Position numbers and translations under genes: made by a program
In this document: one piece after another, positions 44,942-45,151 of the stretch
How positions within the stretch are numbered: position 1 is the stretch's first letter
Layout of the letters: each line of letters opens with the position of its first letter
The notes under the pieces: model-generated
Seen by the model: the letters and a program-made list of their open reading frames with translations, nothing else
What the model was told of the DNA's origin: nothing
Databases searched by the model: none
From: Bacteroidota bacterium
Lineage (GTDB): Bacteria > Bacteroidota > Ignavibacteria > OLB7
DNA: 45,151 bases
Reading direction: 5' to 3'
NCBI GenBank assembly: GCA_018266795.1
Contig: JAFDZV010000013.1
Span: 206,640-251,790 of the forward strand

Positions 44942-45151
44942 CTCCCGCCGGGGACCGCAAGCGGAACTGCGCCCGGCATGCCCCACTCCCCACGGAGAGC
45001 CCGGCCTGCTCCGGGCGCATCGTTCAAGCCGATAGTTCGACAACCGGGACATCGGCCGATGAGCATCCAGATCCCTGAACGCACCGAACGTTCACGGCGT
45101 GTCACACCGCGCCGCGGCCGGAACGGGCAGGGCAAACGCATTATGCGGTGA

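Noticed and set aside
45059-45151. Basic 30-codon open frame at the right edge
   Set aside because: Too short and arginine-rich to separate from chance in GC-rich DNA; no ribosome-binding site or family match.
1-45151. tRNA, rRNA, CRISPR array, insertion sequence or prophage
   Set aside because: I looked for T-loop sequences, evenly spaced direct repeats and transposase or integrase motifs and found none.

Overview
The window looks like a chromosomal segment of a high-GC, Gram-negative member of the Bacteroidota/Chlorobiota (FCB) group; a Kapabacteria/Ignavibacteria-like lineage fits best. The grounds are five secreted proteins that end in type IX secretion (T9SS) type A sorting domains, a histidine kinase with the AHQLGTPLSSL H-box common in Bacteroidota, a Bacteroidota-type GlmM, mostly weak Shine-Dalgarno signals and high GC at third codon positions. 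The lineage is inference: there is no rRNA or tRNA gene here to place it. I see no CRISPR array, insertion sequence, transposase, prophage or plasmid gene.

Layout. 0-4.3 kb: a stand-alone Smr-domain protein and quinolinate synthase (nadA) on the minus strand, a 0.9 kb gap holding a chain of hairpins (candidate non-coding RNA), a sigma-54-type response regulator, and a small GlsB/YeaQ membrane protein. 4.6-11 kb: a GT4 glycosyltransferase overlapping a CobB-like sirtuin, an agmatinase-family ureohydrolase with a repetitive basic tail, a Spy/CpxP-like periplasmic protein, class I fructose-bisphosphate aldolase (fbaB) and dprA. 11-17.5 kb: two tandem paralogous giant T9SS cargo proteins and glmM. 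17.8-22.4 kb: an orphan PTS IIA protein, hisS, an orphan histidine kinase and purM. 22.6-31 kb: a T9SS cargo followed by a ten-cysteine small secreted protein, a coupled pair (DUF58 protein and membrane protein), a crotonase, a sorbosone-dehydrogenase-type T9SS cargo and a T9SS beta-propeller. 31-40 kb: a protein with weak deoxyhypusine-synthase resemblance, and two very large AAA/TPR/SARP-like regulators facing tail to tail. 40-45 kb: an OmpR-type response regulator and its kinase, ruvA and a membrane acyltransferase.

The core genes (nadA, glmM, hisS, purM, ruvA, dprA, fbaB) are ordinary. The accessory interest lies in (1) a roughly 300-nt hairpin chain at 2043-2336 in which two hairpins present the same loop sequence exactly 50 nt apart; (2) a 66-bp element with inverted-repeat ends present twice (17764-17829 and 39904-39969), each time next to the start of a gene; (3) the pair of giant regulators with the DNA-binding half at the C-terminus, one with an arginine in place of the Walker A lysine; (4) a four-copy module of about 75 residues shared by the tandem T9SS paralogues; and (5) the cysteine-rich secreted protein. 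None of these is proved by sequence reading alone.

Regulation appears dominated by signal transduction: two response regulators, two histidine kinases and two SARP/LuxR-LAL-like ATPase regulators in 45 kb. Several convergent gene pairs are separated by clear or probable intrinsic terminators (8422-8460, 9869-9898, 28571-28612).
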